DNA from: Aliiroseovarius sp. F20344
GTDB taxonomy: Bacteria > Pseudomonadota > Alphaproteobacteria > Rhodobacterales > Rhodobacteraceae
DNA: 64,000 nt
Direction of reading: 5' to 3'
Assembly: GCF_023016155.1 (NCBI RefSeq)
Contig: NZ_JALKBG010000008.1
Coordinates: 808,501-872,500, forward strand
The stretch's first letter is position 1, and each line of letters opens with the position of its first letter. Position numbers and translations under genes: made by a program. The notes under the pieces were generated by a model. The model saw only the letters and a program-made list of their open reading frames with translations. It was not told the origin of the DNA and made no database searches. This document shows positions 55,352 to 63,953 of the stretch, piece after piece.

Positions 55352-56287
55352 ATGAGCCGCGCATTCGTATTTCCCGGACAGGGAGCCCAAAGCATCGGGA
55401 TGGGGAAAGCCCTCGCAGATGCTTATCCCACCGCAAAAGCTGTGTTCGACGAAGTCGATGACGCGCTGGGTGAAAAGCTTTCCACGTTGATTTGGGAAGG
55501 CGAACAAGACGAGCTGACCCTTACACAAAATGCTCAACCCGCATTGATGGCGACCTCATTGGCTGCCATGCGTGCGCTCGAGGCTGAAGGCATCACGATT
55601 GAAGCTGCATCTTTTGTTGCAGGGCATTCGCTGGGTGAATACTCGGCCTTGGCGGCTGCTGGGGCTTTGTCGGTCGCTGACACGGCGCGTCTTCTACGGA
55701 CCCGCGGAAAAGCCATGCAGGAAGCCGTGCCGGTTGGTGTTGGCGCGATGGCGGCTCTTTTAGGGCTGGATTTCGAAACGGCTGCTGAAGTCGCTTCGGA
55801 AGCCGCGCATGACCAAATCTGCCAAGCGGCAAATGACAATGATCCGGCTCAGGTTGTGGTGTCTGGCCACAAAGAAGCTGTTGAGCGTGCCGTTGAGATC
55901 GCCAAAGGCAAAGGCGCGCGTCGTGCCGTTCTGTTGCCCGTAAGTGCTCCGTTTCATTGCGCTTTGATGGAACCGGCAGCCGAAGTCATGGCCGAAGCTT
56001 TGGCCCACGTTGAAATGAACCAACCCGCTGTGCCGCTTGTTGCTAACGTACGTGCGGCTGAAATTTCGGACCCCGCTGTTATCCGATCTTTGTTGGTCGA
56101 GCAGGTCACTGGGTCGGTTCGTTGGCGCGAAAGCGTCGCTTGGATGGCCGAGCATGGCGTGACCGAGATTTGGGAGATCGGCGCAGGTAAAGCCCTGTCT
56201 GGCATGATTAAACGGATCGACAAGTCGGTTGCGACACGTGCAATTGGGACGCCGGACGACGTTAAAGCAGCGGTTGAAGCTGGTTAA
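55352..56287 (+). CDS. fabD: Malonyl-CoA:ACP transacylase
   Basis: FabD transfers malonyl from CoA to acyl carrier protein. The 311-residue protein has GQGAQ near the start and the nucleophile Ser93 in GHSLGEYSA, with the His in PVSAPFHC. GGAGGGGG precedes ATG 55352. It opens the fabD-x-fabG-acpP-fabF cluster. The gene between fabD and fabG is unusual and is described separately. Confidence 0.96.
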   Translation: MSRAFVFPGQGAQSIGMGKALADAYPTAKAVFDEVDDALGEKLSTLIWEGEQDELTLTQNAQPALMATSLAAMRALEAEGITIEAASFVAGHSLGEYSALAAAGALSVADTARLLRTRGKAMQEAVPVGVGAMAALLGLDFETAAEVASEAAHDQICQAANDNDPAQVVVSGHKEAVERAVEIAKGKGARRAVLLPVSAPFHCALMEPAAEVMAEALAHVEMNQPAVPLVANVRAAEISDPAVIRSLLVEQVTGSVRWRESVAWMAEHGVTEIWEIGAGKALSGMIKRIDKSVATRAIGTPDDVKAAVEAG

Positions 56288-56302
56288 CGCCACGTGTTCC
56301 GC

Positions 56303-56923
56303 ATGAAGACGTTCTTCTATGGAATTGCAGGCTTTACCGTCTTGGCGGTGGGGCTTGCCTTCACCACACCTCTTGGTGAGATCGCGACCGTCATTGCTTT
56401 GAACCAAGTTGAAACAACCAAGTTTCAGGTTAAAGGTTATGTGCTGATCATGAATGGCGAAATCAATTCTAAGACTTTGGATCAGTTCGAAAATATCATT
56501 GAAGCCCATCCAAACATCAAAACCCTTCGTGAGGTTGAGGTGCCGGGATCGCTGGATGATGATACGATGATTCCGCTGGCTTATCGCGTCCGGGAACTCG
56601 GTTTGAATACAGAGCTTCTGGCCACAAGCAAGATCTATTCAGGCGGGGTTGATCTGTTTCTTGCCGGTGTAAACCGCGTTGCCACTGAAGGGGCTGAGAT
56701 CGGAGTGCATTCCTGGTCTGATGGCGTGAAAGAAGCGGTTGATTATCCAAGGGATGCCCCCGAGCACGAGGCCAACCGGGCCTATATTGAGAAGATGCTT
56801 GGTGATGATGCGTTTTATTGGTTTACCATTACTGCAGCCCCTGCAGATGACATCCATGTCATGACGCGGGAAGAAATCGAAGAATATGGTCTGTTGACCG
56901 AACCGATGCGCAAAGCGCAGTAG
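56303..56923 (+). CDS. ClpP/crotonase-fold periplasmic protein (COG3904-like)
   Basis: The 206-residue protein has a hydrophobic N-terminal helix (about residues 4-25, a signal anchor or signal peptide) and a fold resembling ClpP-like periplasmic proteins of COG3904: strand-helix ALNQVET, EINSKTLDQ, then SGGVDLFLAGVNRVA and IGVHSWSDG. In the family the segment before the second helix carries a nucleophilic Ser and the VHxW histidine follows; here the serine is in YSGG. A GTG at 56294 is in frame. It lies between fabD and fabG, without an obvious lipid role. The function is unknown. Confidence 0.72.
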   Translation: MKTFFYGIAGFTVLAVGLAFTTPLGEIATVIALNQVETTKFQVKGYVLIMNGEINSKTLDQFENIIEAHPNIKTLREVEVPGSLDDDTMIPLAYRVRELGLNTELLATSKIYSGGVDLFLAGVNRVATEGAEIGVHSWSDGVKEAVDYPRDAPEHEANRAYIEKMLGDDAFYWFTITAAPADDIHVMTREEIEEYGLLTEPMRKAQ

Positions 56924-56938
56924 GATACAGGAGAGCAA

Positions 56939-57676
56939 ATGTTTGATCTTACAGGTAAAAATGCACTCGTAACTGGCGCGTCAGGCGGCATTGGTGGCGC
57001 AATTGCGAAAGCATTGCACAGCGCTGGAGCCACCGTTGCGCTGTCGGGCACACGGGTTGAACCGCTAGAGGCCTTGGCCGCAGAACTGGGCGATCGTGCT
57101 CACGTGCTGCCATGTAACCTGTCAGATGCGGACGCTGTTGATGCGCTGCCGAAACAGGCGGTCGAGGCGATGGGGTCGGTTGATATTCTGGTAAACAATG
57201 CTGGGATCACGCGCGACCAGCTTTTCATGCGTTTGTCGGATGATGATTGGAACGATGTCATCAATGTCAATCTGACCTCAACCATGCGTTTGTGCCGTGG
57301 TGTGATGCGCCCGATGATGAAGGCCCGTTGGGGCCGGATCATCAATATCGGCTCGATTGTTGGATCAACCGGCAACCCGGGGCAGGTGAACTATGCGGCG
57401 TCTAAGGCCGGTATGGTTGGTCTGACCAAATCCATTGCCTATGAAGTCGCCAGTCGTGGCATCACTGCAAACTGCATTGCGCCCGGTTTCATTGGCACTG
57501 CGATGACGGACAAACTGACAGATGATCAGAAATCTGGAACGCTGTCGCAAATCCCTGCGGGTCGTATGGGATCCCCAGACGAAATCGCTGCGGCGGTTCT
57601 GTATTTGGCTTCAAAAGAAGCGGGATACACCACCGGGGCCACCCTTCATGTGAATGGCGGAATGGCGATGCTGTAA
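56939..57676 (+). CDS. fabG: 3-oxoacyl-ACP reductase
   Basis: FabG reduces 3-ketoacyl-ACP with NADPH in the fatty acid elongation cycle. The 245-residue protein has the cofactor motif TGASGGIGG (about residues 12-20), Asn in NNAGITRD, and the catalytic Ser139, Tyr152 and Lys156 in INIGSIVG...YAASK. It follows the ClpP-fold gene by 15 bp and precedes acpP. Confidence 0.97.
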   Translation: MFDLTGKNALVTGASGGIGGAIAKALHSAGATVALSGTRVEPLEALAAELGDRAHVLPCNLSDADAVDALPKQAVEAMGSVDILVNNAGITRDQLFMRLSDDDWNDVINVNLTSTMRLCRGVMRPMMKARWGRIINIGSIVGSTGNPGQVNYAASKAGMVGLTKSIAYEVASRGITANCIAPGFIGTAMTDKLTDDQKSGTLSQIPAGRMGSPDEIAAAVLYLASKEAGYTTGATLHVNGGMAML

Positions 57677-57731
57677 TGGCGAGGGGCGCAGTCGGCGAAA
57701 AAATGACTGTGCCCTTGCACCGCGAAAGCGT

Positions 57732-57759
57732 TTGCCTATCTTATGCGATGTGCTATAGG
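57732..57759 (+). promoter_or_regulatory. Candidate promoter of acpP
   Basis: TTGCCT (57732-57737) and TATAGG (57754-57759) are 16 bp apart. The start would be near 57766, giving a leader of about 119 nt before acpP. A separate promoter would allow high acpP expression. It is a match by eye only. Confidence 0.5.
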
Positions 57760-57884
57760 CGGCGCAGGTTTACCCCGACAGCCTGAATTGGGTTGGGGGT
57801 CTCGGCGTTACGCGCTGGAAACTTAACGGCCCTGATCGGGTCAAACGAAAAGGGCCATGCCCTGAACTAACGTGAGGATTTATC

Positions 57885-58118
57885 ATGAGCGACGTCGCAG
57901 ATCGCGTGAAAAAAATCGTAGTTGAGCACTTGGGTGTTGAAGAGGACAAGGTCACCGAGACCGCCTCGTTCATCGACGACCTGGGCGCCGACAGCCTGGA
58001 CACCGTAGAGCTGGTTATGGCTTTCGAAGAAGAGTTTGGAATTGAAATTCCGGATGACGCTGCTGAAACCATTCAGACTTTCGGCGACGCCGTGAAATTC
58101 ATCACCGAAGCTGCTTAA
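57885..58118 (+). CDS. acpP: Acyl carrier protein
   Basis: AcpP carries growing acyl chains on a phosphopantetheine arm. The 77-residue protein is acidic and has the modification site Ser37 in [15 protein letters not shown] before ATG 57885 is a good ribosome binding site. It lies between fabG and fabF. A terminator follows 20 bp after the stop, so it is probably also made as a separate transcript. Confidence 0.98.
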   Translation: MSDVADRVKKIVVEHLGVEEDKVTETASFIDDLGADSLDTVELVMAFEEEFGIEIPDDAAETIQTFGDAVKFITEAA

Positions 58119-58139
58119 GCTCGGGATAGAAATCAAGGG

Positions 58140-58170
58140 AACGGCGCCTTTTCAGGCGCCGTTTTCTTTT
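58140..58170 (+). terminator. Intrinsic terminator of acpP
   Basis: A 9-bp stem (AACGGCGCC with GGCGCCGTT) and a 6-nt loop are followed by TTTTCTTTT. Confidence 0.9.
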
Positions 58171-58325
58171 GGGGAAGCAAGAAGTTGGTGAATCCAAGCG
58201 CCTGTAAGTGCAGGACGGGTTTGATCTGCCGATAGAGGAGCAAATGCGCGATGCCTCTTGCCCCCAAACCCCGCCCCGCGCTATCAAGCGTGGAATGACG
58301 AACGACCTGAGAAAGGGCAGCAAAA

Positions 58326-59588
58326 ATGCGTCGAGTGGTTGTAACAGGATTGGGCATGATTTCTCCGCTGGCATGCGGTGTTGAGGAAACATGGAAACGC
58401 ATTCTGGATGGGCAATCGGGTGCTGGCCCGATCACAAAGTTTGACGCTTCACGCGTGACCACAAAATATGCCTGCGAAGTGCCTTTGGGCGATGGGTCGG
58501 ATGGTACATTCAACCCAGACGACTGGATGGAGCCAAAAGAGCGCCGCAAAGTCGATGATTTCATCCTTTATGGTCTTGCTGCTGCCGAAATGGCTGTGAA
58601 AGACGCCGATTGGCTGCCCGAAGACGAAGAAGGCCAGTTGCGCACTGGCGTGATGATTGGATCGGGTATTGGCGGGTTGTCGACCATTGCTGACACCTCG
58701 ATCCTGCTGAACGAACGTGGACCGCGCCGCGTGTCGCCGTTCTTTATTCCCGGCTCGCTGATCAACCTGATTTCCGGACAAGTATCGATCAAATTTGGCT
58801 TCAAGGGCCCAAACCACTCGGTCGTGACGGCCTGTTCCACTGGCGCACATGCCATTGGGGACGCCAGCCGTTTGATCCAAACCGGCGACGCGGATGTGAT
58901 GATTGCAGGGGGCGCTGAAGCAGCCATTTGCGAGCTGGGTATTGCAGGTTTCAACGCTTGTAAGGCCCTGTCCACGAAGCGTGAAGATGATCCGCAGGCC
59001 GCAAGCCGCCCCTATGACGAAGATCGCGATGGGTTCGTGATGGGCGAGGGCGCAGGTATTGTGGTGCTTGAAGAATATGAACACGCCAAAGCCCGTGGTG
59101 CGAAAATTTATGCCGAAGTGCTGGGTTATGGTCTGTCGGGCGATGCCTATCACATCACGGCCCCCTCAGAGGATGGCGACGGTGGTTTCCGTGCGATGCA
59201 GGCCGCGCTTGGAAAAGCCGGGCTGGAGCCTGCTGCCATTGATTATATCAACGCGCATGGCACATCGACTATGGCCGACACCGTCGAACTGGGCGCGGTT
59301 GAACGTCTGTTGGGCGATGCGGCTGACACAGCCACGATGTCGTCGACCAAATCCTCGATCGGGCACCTTTTGGGTGCTGCGGGCGCAGTGGAAGCCATTT
59401 TCTGTATCCTGGCCATTCGCGACCAGATCGCGCCGCCCACCATCAACCTGGACAACCCAGCCATCGCGCCGCGCCTGACGCTGGCCGCCAACAAGGCCGA
59501 GAAGCGCGAGATCAACGTCGTGCTGTCCAACAGCTTTGGCTTCGGCGGCACCAATGCCAGCCTCGTTATGGGGAAGGTTTCTGACTGA
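58326..59588 (+). CDS. fabF: 3-oxoacyl-ACP synthase II
   Basis: FabF condenses malonyl-ACP with acyl-ACP. The 420-residue protein has the thiolase-fold catalytic triad: Cys170 in TACSTG, His311 in NAHGTST, and His347 in SIGHLLG. ATG 58326 follows GAAAGGGCAG. Its stop overlaps the mltG start by one base (TGATG), so the two are coupled. Confidence 0.97.
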   Translation: MRRVVVTGLGMISPLACGVEETWKRILDGQSGAGPITKFDASRVTTKYACEVPLGDGSDGTFNPDDWMEPKERRKVDDFILYGLAAAEMAVKDADWLPEDEEGQLRTGVMIGSGIGGLSTIADTSILLNERGPRRVSPFFIPGSLINLISGQVSIKFGFKGPNHSVVTACSTGAHAIGDASRLIQTGDADVMIAGGAEAAICELGIAGFNACKALSTKREDDPQAASRPYDEDRDGFVMGEGAGIVVLEEYEHAKARGAKIYAEVLGYGLSGDAYHITAPSEDGDGGFRAMQAALGKAGLEPAAIDYINAHGTSTMADTVELGAVERLLGDAADTATMSSTKSSIGHLLGAAGAVEAIFCILAIRDQIAPPTINLDNPAIAPRLTLAANKAEKREINVVLSNSFGFGGTNASLVMGKVSD

Positions 59589-60748
59589 TGTGGCGCAATA
59601 TCGCCTCGAACGCGCTGAGTCTGTTCATCGTCGGCCTGATCGTCGTTGTCGGCGTGATCGCTTGGGGCAAACAACAGTACACAGCTGAAGGCCCGCTGTC
59701 GGAAACCATCTGCTTGCGGGTCGAGCGTGGCAGCTCGTTTGCACGAGTTGCTGAAAACCTTGAGGCGCAAGGGGCGATCTCGAACGCGTCGATTTTCCGA
59801 ATTGGCGTCGAGTATTCTGACAAAGCCAGCGCTTTGAAGGCGGGATCTTTCCTGGTTCAGGAAGGCGCGTCCATGGACCAGATTGTGGACATTGTCACAC
59901 GTGGCGGAGCGTCGACCTGCGGAACGGAAATCTTGTATCGTGTGGGCGTTTTGGCGGCTGTCGTGCAAGTGCGCGAGCTGGACCCGGCCACGCAGGAATA
60001 TAAGATTACTGCAGAGTTCAAACCTGCAGAGCTTGAGGGCGAAGCCCCTGAAACTTATGTCGAAAAACGTGCAGAGAGTGACACGCGCTTCCGTATTGCG
60101 TTGGCCGAAGGCGTGACCAGCTGGCAGGTTGTGGACAGTCTGACCCGCGCCGATTTCCTATCGGGTGAAGTGCCAAGCATCCCTGCGGAAGGCAGCCTTG
60201 CGCCGGACAGCTATGAGGTGAAGTTGGATTCAGATCGGGCTGCGCTAATTGCAATGATGCAGGAAGCTCAGGTTGAGATCCTCGCTGAGGCTTGGAATGC
60301 GCGGGCCGCTGATTTGCCTTATGCAAATGCGGATGAAGCATTGGTCATGGCGTCGATCGTGGAAAAAGAAACGGGCTTGGCGGAAGAACGTCGTCAGGTT
60401 GCCAGTGTCTTTGTAAACCGCTTGAACAAAAGCATGCGTCTGCAAACGGACCCGACGGTGATCTATGGCATCACCAAAGGGCAAGGCAGCCTTGGTCGTG
60501 GTTTGCGCCAAAGCGAATTGCGTAAGGAAACGCCTTACAACACCTATGTGATTGATGCGTTGCCACCGACCCCAATTGCCAACCCAGGCCGTGCTGCAAT
60601 CGAAGCGGCTTTGAACCCGGACAGCACGCCGTATCTGTTCTTTGTGGCAGACGGTACTGGTGGTCACGCCTTTGCGGAAACGCTTGCCCAGCACAACGCC
60701 AACGTGGCCGAGTGGCGCAAGATCGAAGCAGAGCGCGCCAAGCAATAG
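59588..60748 (+). CDS. mltG: Endolytic murein transglycosylase
   Basis: MltG cleaves nascent glycan strands in the periplasm and is thought to end their synthesis. The 386-residue protein has a single N-terminal membrane helix (about residues 9-27), a LysM-like segment, and the YceG domain with the catalytic Glu in VMASIVEKETG and the family motif LQTDPTVIYG. Its ATG overlaps the fabF stop. A hairpin terminator follows about 100 bp after the stop. Confidence 0.95.
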   Translation: MWRNIASNALSLFIVGLIVVVGVIAWGKQQYTAEGPLSETICLRVERGSSFARVAENLEAQGAISNASIFRIGVEYSDKASALKAGSFLVQEGASMDQIVDIVTRGGASTCGTEILYRVGVLAAVVQVRELDPATQEYKITAEFKPAELEGEAPETYVEKRAESDTRFRIALAEGVTSWQVVDSLTRADFLSGEVPSIPAEGSLAPDSYEVKLDSDRAALIAMMQEAQVEILAEAWNARAADLPYANADEALVMASIVEKETGLAEERRQVASVFVNRLNKSMRLQTDPTVIYGITKGQGSLGRGLRQSELRKETPYNTYVIDALPPTPIANPGRAAIEAALNPDSTPYLFFVADGTGGHAFAETLAQHNANVAEWRKIEAERAKQ

Positions 60749-60793
60749 GTTGCCAGAACATTACAGCGGCGCGCGCTTCCCGTGCGTTGCGTT

Positions 60794-60822
60794 TTGACCG
60801 ATCGCACGGTCCAATGTAGTCT
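60794..60822 (+). promoter_or_regulatory. Candidate promoter upstream of the GTA cluster
   Basis: TTGACC (60794-60799) and TAGTCT (60817-60822) are 17 bp apart between mltG and the first GTA gene. The -10 is weak. The terminator-like hairpin at 60850-60883 lies downstream, so a transcript from here would have to pass it. Confidence 0.35.
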
Positions 60823-60849
60823 CTGACATACGCTAGAAGACGTGAAACT

Positions 60850-60883
60850 AACGGCCTTGGGCATCTGCCCGGGGCCGTTTTTT
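60850..60883 (+). terminator. Terminator hairpin after mltG and before the GTA cluster
   Basis: AACGGCC pairs with GGCCGTT with an inner GGGC/GCCC stem, followed by six T residues. It can end mltG transcripts. It is also within the possible 5' leader of the GTA genes, so an attenuator role is conceivable. Confidence 0.75.
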
Positions 60884-60929
60884 CATGTCGCTCGTGCGGA
60901 CAAGAGCATGAGAGGCAACAACAAAAAAC

Positions 60930-61271
60930 ATGACAATTATCACGCCCTTGGGGAAGGACGCGGCTTCGGAAGATTACCTGAAGATTGCGGACTCGTTTTT
61001 TCTACGTGTTTTGAAAGAGTTGGATCGCCAGTTGTCGGCGGCAGAAACGGATGGGTGCGAAACCACACCTGAATTGGCGAAAGCCATGACGGAAGTGCGC
61101 CGCGCCATGCAAACGGTATTTGAGGAAAGGAAACGTCTTGAACAAAGTGGTAAAACCGGCTTTGGCGGGGGACGAGCATCTGAGCTCAACCTTGCTCAGG
61201 CCCGAGATGAAATCGGGCGCCGATTGGCTTGCCTGCGCGACGCAAGACGAGCGCGAGAGCTTCCTGAATGA
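60930..61271 (+). CDS. GTA g1-like protein, small terminase subunit
   Basis: The 113-residue protein lies immediately upstream of the large terminase gene in the position of g1 in the Rhodobacter capsulatus GTA cluster, which encodes the small terminase subunit. It is predicted to be largely helical with many charged residues (AMTEVRRAMQTVFEERKRLEQ). The sequence alone gives only moderate support; position and length agree. ATG 60930 lacks a strong ribosome binding site at normal distance. It overlaps the g2 frame for 65 or 134 nt depending on the g2 start. Confidence 0.75.
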   Translation: MTIITPLGKDAASEDYLKIADSFFLRVLKELDRQLSAAETDGCETTPELAKAMTEVRRAMQTVFEERKRLEQSGKTGFGGGRASELNLAQARDEIGRRLACLRDARRARELPE

Positions 61272-62556
61272 TCTGAGTGACGGGGCGCTTATGGCGCTTC
61301 CTTATCTGTTTGAGTTTTGGGCCTTGGGTCACCAATTGCCGCCCGAGGGCGATTGGCGCACATGGGTGATCATGGGCGGGCGTGGCGCGGGGAAAACCCG
61401 CGCCGGGTCCGAATGGGTACGGTCCGAGGTCGAAGGGGCGGGGCCATTGGACCCCGGCCGCTCGCGTCGGGTGGCCCTGGTGGGCGAAACCATTGATCAG
61501 GTGCGCGAGGTGATGGTGTTTGGCGAAAGCGGCATCCTTGCCTGTTCACCGCCTGACCGTCGTCCCACATGGGAGGCAGGCCGCAGGCGTTTGGTCTGGC
61601 CCAATGGGGCTATTGCACAGGTCTTTTCCGCCTATGAACCAGAAAGCTTGCGAGGCCCGCAGTTCGATGCGGCTTGGGTGGATGAGTTGGCCAAGTGGAA
61701 AAAGGCCGAAGAAACATGGGACATGCTGCAATTCGGTTTGCGCCTTGGTACCCATCCACGCCAATGCGTGACCACAACGCCGCGCAATGTGGGGGTGTTG
61801 AAGCAGATATTGAAGAACCCCTCGACCGTGACAACCCACGCGCCGACAGAAGCCAACCGTGCCTATCTGGCGAAAAGCTTTCTGGACGAAGTGCGCACGC
61901 GCTATGCCGACACGCGGCTTGGGCGGCAAGAACTGGACGGTGTGCTTTTGGAGGACACGGAAGGGGCGCTTTGGACCATGGCGATGCTGGACAAGCACCG
62001 CTTGGGGTCAGAGACGCCAGTCCTCGATCGGATTGTGGTTGCGGTCGACCCGCCTGTAACGGGGCACAAAGGCTCTGATGAATGCGGGATCGTTGTGGCC
62101 GGTATCTTCGCCAAGGGACCACCGGGCGAATGGAAGGCTGTGGTGCTGGAGGATGCCAGTGTCTCAGCCGCCAGCCCGTCGGAATGGGCCGAAGCCGCGT
62201 TGGCGGCCATGGAACGTCACCGAGCGGACCGTTTGGTGGCCGAGGTCAACCAAGGTGGCGACCTTGTGGAAAGCGTCATTCGTCAGATCGACGCAACCGT
62301 GCCTTACAAGGCGGTGCGTGCAACGCGTGGAAAACACGCGCGCGCGGAACCTGTGGCGGCCCTGTACGAGCAGGGGCGGGTATCCCATGCAGGGGGGATG
62401 GCACAGCTGGAGGATCAGATGTGCCGAATGACCAACAAAGGCTTTGAAGGCAAAGGCAGTCCTGACCGCGTGGATGCGCTGGTTTGGGCCCTGCATGAGC
62501 TGATCATCGAACCCGTTGCATCCTACCGCCGCCCGCAAGTGCGCACGCTTGGTTAA
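61207..62556 (+). CDS. GTA large terminase subunit (g2)
   Basis: This is the ATPase-nuclease that packages DNA into GTA heads. From ATG 61207 the 449-residue protein has Walker A GGRGAGKT at 57-64, Walker B-like AAWVDELAKW, and nuclease-type acidic residues in VAVDPPVTG, VAEVNQGGD and SPDRVDALVWAL. A TTG at 61138 has a better ribosome binding site (GAGGAAAGG at 61122-61130) and would add 23 residues but overlap g1 by 134 nt; the true start is open. It is typical of the RcGTA-like terminases of Rhodobacterales, which package random host DNA. Confidence 0.92.
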   Translation: MKSGADWLACATQDERESFLNDLSDGALMALPYLFEFWALGHQLPPEGDWRTWVIMGGRGAGKTRAGSEWVRSEVEGAGPLDPGRSRRVALVGETIDQVREVMVFGESGILACSPPDRRPTWEAGRRRLVWPNGAIAQVFSAYEPESLRGPQFDAAWVDELAKWKKAEETWDMLQFGLRLGTHPRQCVTTTPRNVGVLKQILKNPSTVTTHAPTEANRAYLAKSFLDEVRTRYADTRLGRQELDGVLLEDTEGALWTMAMLDKHRLGSETPVLDRIVVAVDPPVTGHKGSDECGIVVAGIFAKGPPGEWKAVVLEDASVSAASPSEWAEAALAAMERHRADRLVAEVNQGGDLVESVIRQIDATVPYKAVRATRGKHARAEPVAALYEQGRVSHAGGMAQLEDQMCRMTNKGFEGKGSPDRVDALVWALHELIIEPVASYRRPQVRTLG

Positions 62557-62748
62557 AGAGTTTTTTAACCCTCAATGGCAAAGTGCAAAACATCGAAAGG
62601 CGGGGCCCAATAGCCCACCCGGCAACCGGGCCCTGACCTGATCACCTGATGACGAGATTGACCGCTCGGGATGTGCAACCACGCGCACCCGGACAGGACA
62701 GGTTTGCCCGGTGCCAGCCGGAGAACCGAAACCAAGGAGCCAAGGCGC
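62557..62748 (+). other. 192-bp gap between GTA terminase and portal genes
   Basis: No gene is supported. GGGCCC, CCCGG and CCGGGCCC between 62604 and 62632 can form a GC-rich hairpin (CCCGG-CAA-CCGGG with flanking GGGCCC). It lacks a T-run, so a processing site or weak pause is more likely than a terminator. Confidence 0.4.
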
Positions 62749-63936
62749 ATGGTATTTGATTTTCTCAAGCGAGGCCCAGTTGACGCGAAGGCAGAGATGC
62801 CCGGCGAAGCAAAGGCATCAGCCACAGGGCCTGTCATCGCGTATGGCAATTCGGGCCGCGTGGCCTGGAGCCCGCGTGACACGGTTAGCCTGACCCGCAG
62901 CGGTTTTTCGGCCAACCCGGTCGGCTTTCGATCGGTCAAACTGATCGCAGAAGCTGCCAGCGCGCTGCCTTTGGTTTTGCAAGATGACCTGCAACGCTAT
63001 GACAATCATCCGCTTTTGGACCTTCTGGCACGTCCGAATGCCGCGCAGGGCCGGGCAGAGTTGTTCGAGGCCTTCTTTGGTCAGCTGCTGTTGACTGGGA
63101 ACGGCTATCTTGAAGCAGTTGCCGGCGAAGACGGCGCGGTGAGCGAGCTTCACGTGCTGCGTTCGGACCGGATGGCGCTGGTGCCCGGCGCGGATGGTTG
63201 GCCGGTCGCCTATGATTACACGGTAGGTGCGCGCAAACACCGCTTCAATGTGGGCGAGAGTGCTTCCCCGATTTGTCACGTGAAAGCCTTCCACCCGCAG
63301 GACGACCATTATGGCCTGTCCCCGTTGCAGGCCGCCGCGACAGCGATTGATGTCCACAACGCTGCAAGTCGCTGGTCCAAAGCGCTTTTGGACAATGCAG
63401 CACGGCCTTCGGGGGCCATTGTTTATAAAGGTGCGGATGGGCAAGCGCAACTGAGCGCGGACCAGTATGATCGCCTGCTCAGCGAGATGGAAAGCCACCA
63501 TGTTGGGGCGCGCAACGCGGGGCGACCGATGTTGCTTGAAGGCGGGCTGGATTGGAAGCCGATGGGCTTCAGCCCCTCGGACATGGAATTCCAGAAAACC
63601 AAAGAAGCCGCGGCGCGTGAAATCGCGCAGGCCTTTGGGGTGCCGCCAATGCTGATCGGCATTCCAGGCGACGCCACCTACGCCAACTACCAAGAGGCAA
63701 GCCGGGCGTTTTATCGCCTGACTGTGGTGCCGCTTGTGTCACGTGTCGCGGCCAGTGTTGGCCATTGGTTGGCGGGGTTCACGGGGGAAGCGGTGAAGTT
63801 GAAGCCGGATTTGGATCAAGTGCCCGCTTTGGCTGCGGAACGCGATCAGCAATGGGCCCGCGTGGCCGAGGCCAGCTTCCTGACTGATGCGGAAAAGCGC
63901 AGCCTTCTGGGGCTGCCACCACTGGCACAGGATTAA
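62749..63936 (+). CDS. GTA portal protein (g3)
   Basis: The 395-residue protein is an HK97-type phage portal: VFDFLKRG start, FSANPVGFRSVKLIAEAASALP near the N-terminus, and AREIAQAFGVPPMLIGIPGDATYANYQEASRAFY in the C-terminal half, the strong family signature. It forms the ring at the vertex through which DNA enters the head. AAGGAG at 62734-62739 supports ATG 62749; the frame is open from 62671. It follows the terminase as in the RcGTA cluster. Confidence 0.94.
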   Translation: MVFDFLKRGPVDAKAEMPGEAKASATGPVIAYGNSGRVAWSPRDTVSLTRSGFSANPVGFRSVKLIAEAASALPLVLQDDLQRYDNHPLLDLLARPNAAQGRAELFEAFFGQLLLTGNGYLEAVAGEDGAVSELHVLRSDRMALVPGADGWPVAYDYTVGARKHRFNVGESASPICHVKAFHPQDDHYGLSPLQAAATAIDVHNAASRWSKALLDNAARPSGAIVYKGADGQAQLSADQYDRLLSEMESHHVGARNAGRPMLLEGGLDWKPMGFSPSDMEFQKTKEAAAREIAQAFGVPPMLIGIPGDATYANYQEASRAFYRLTVVPLVSRVAASVGHWLAGFTGEAVKLKPDLDQVPALAAERDQQWARVAEASFLTDAEKRSLLGLPPLAQD

Positions 63937-63953
63937 TGAGAAAGGGCGATATT

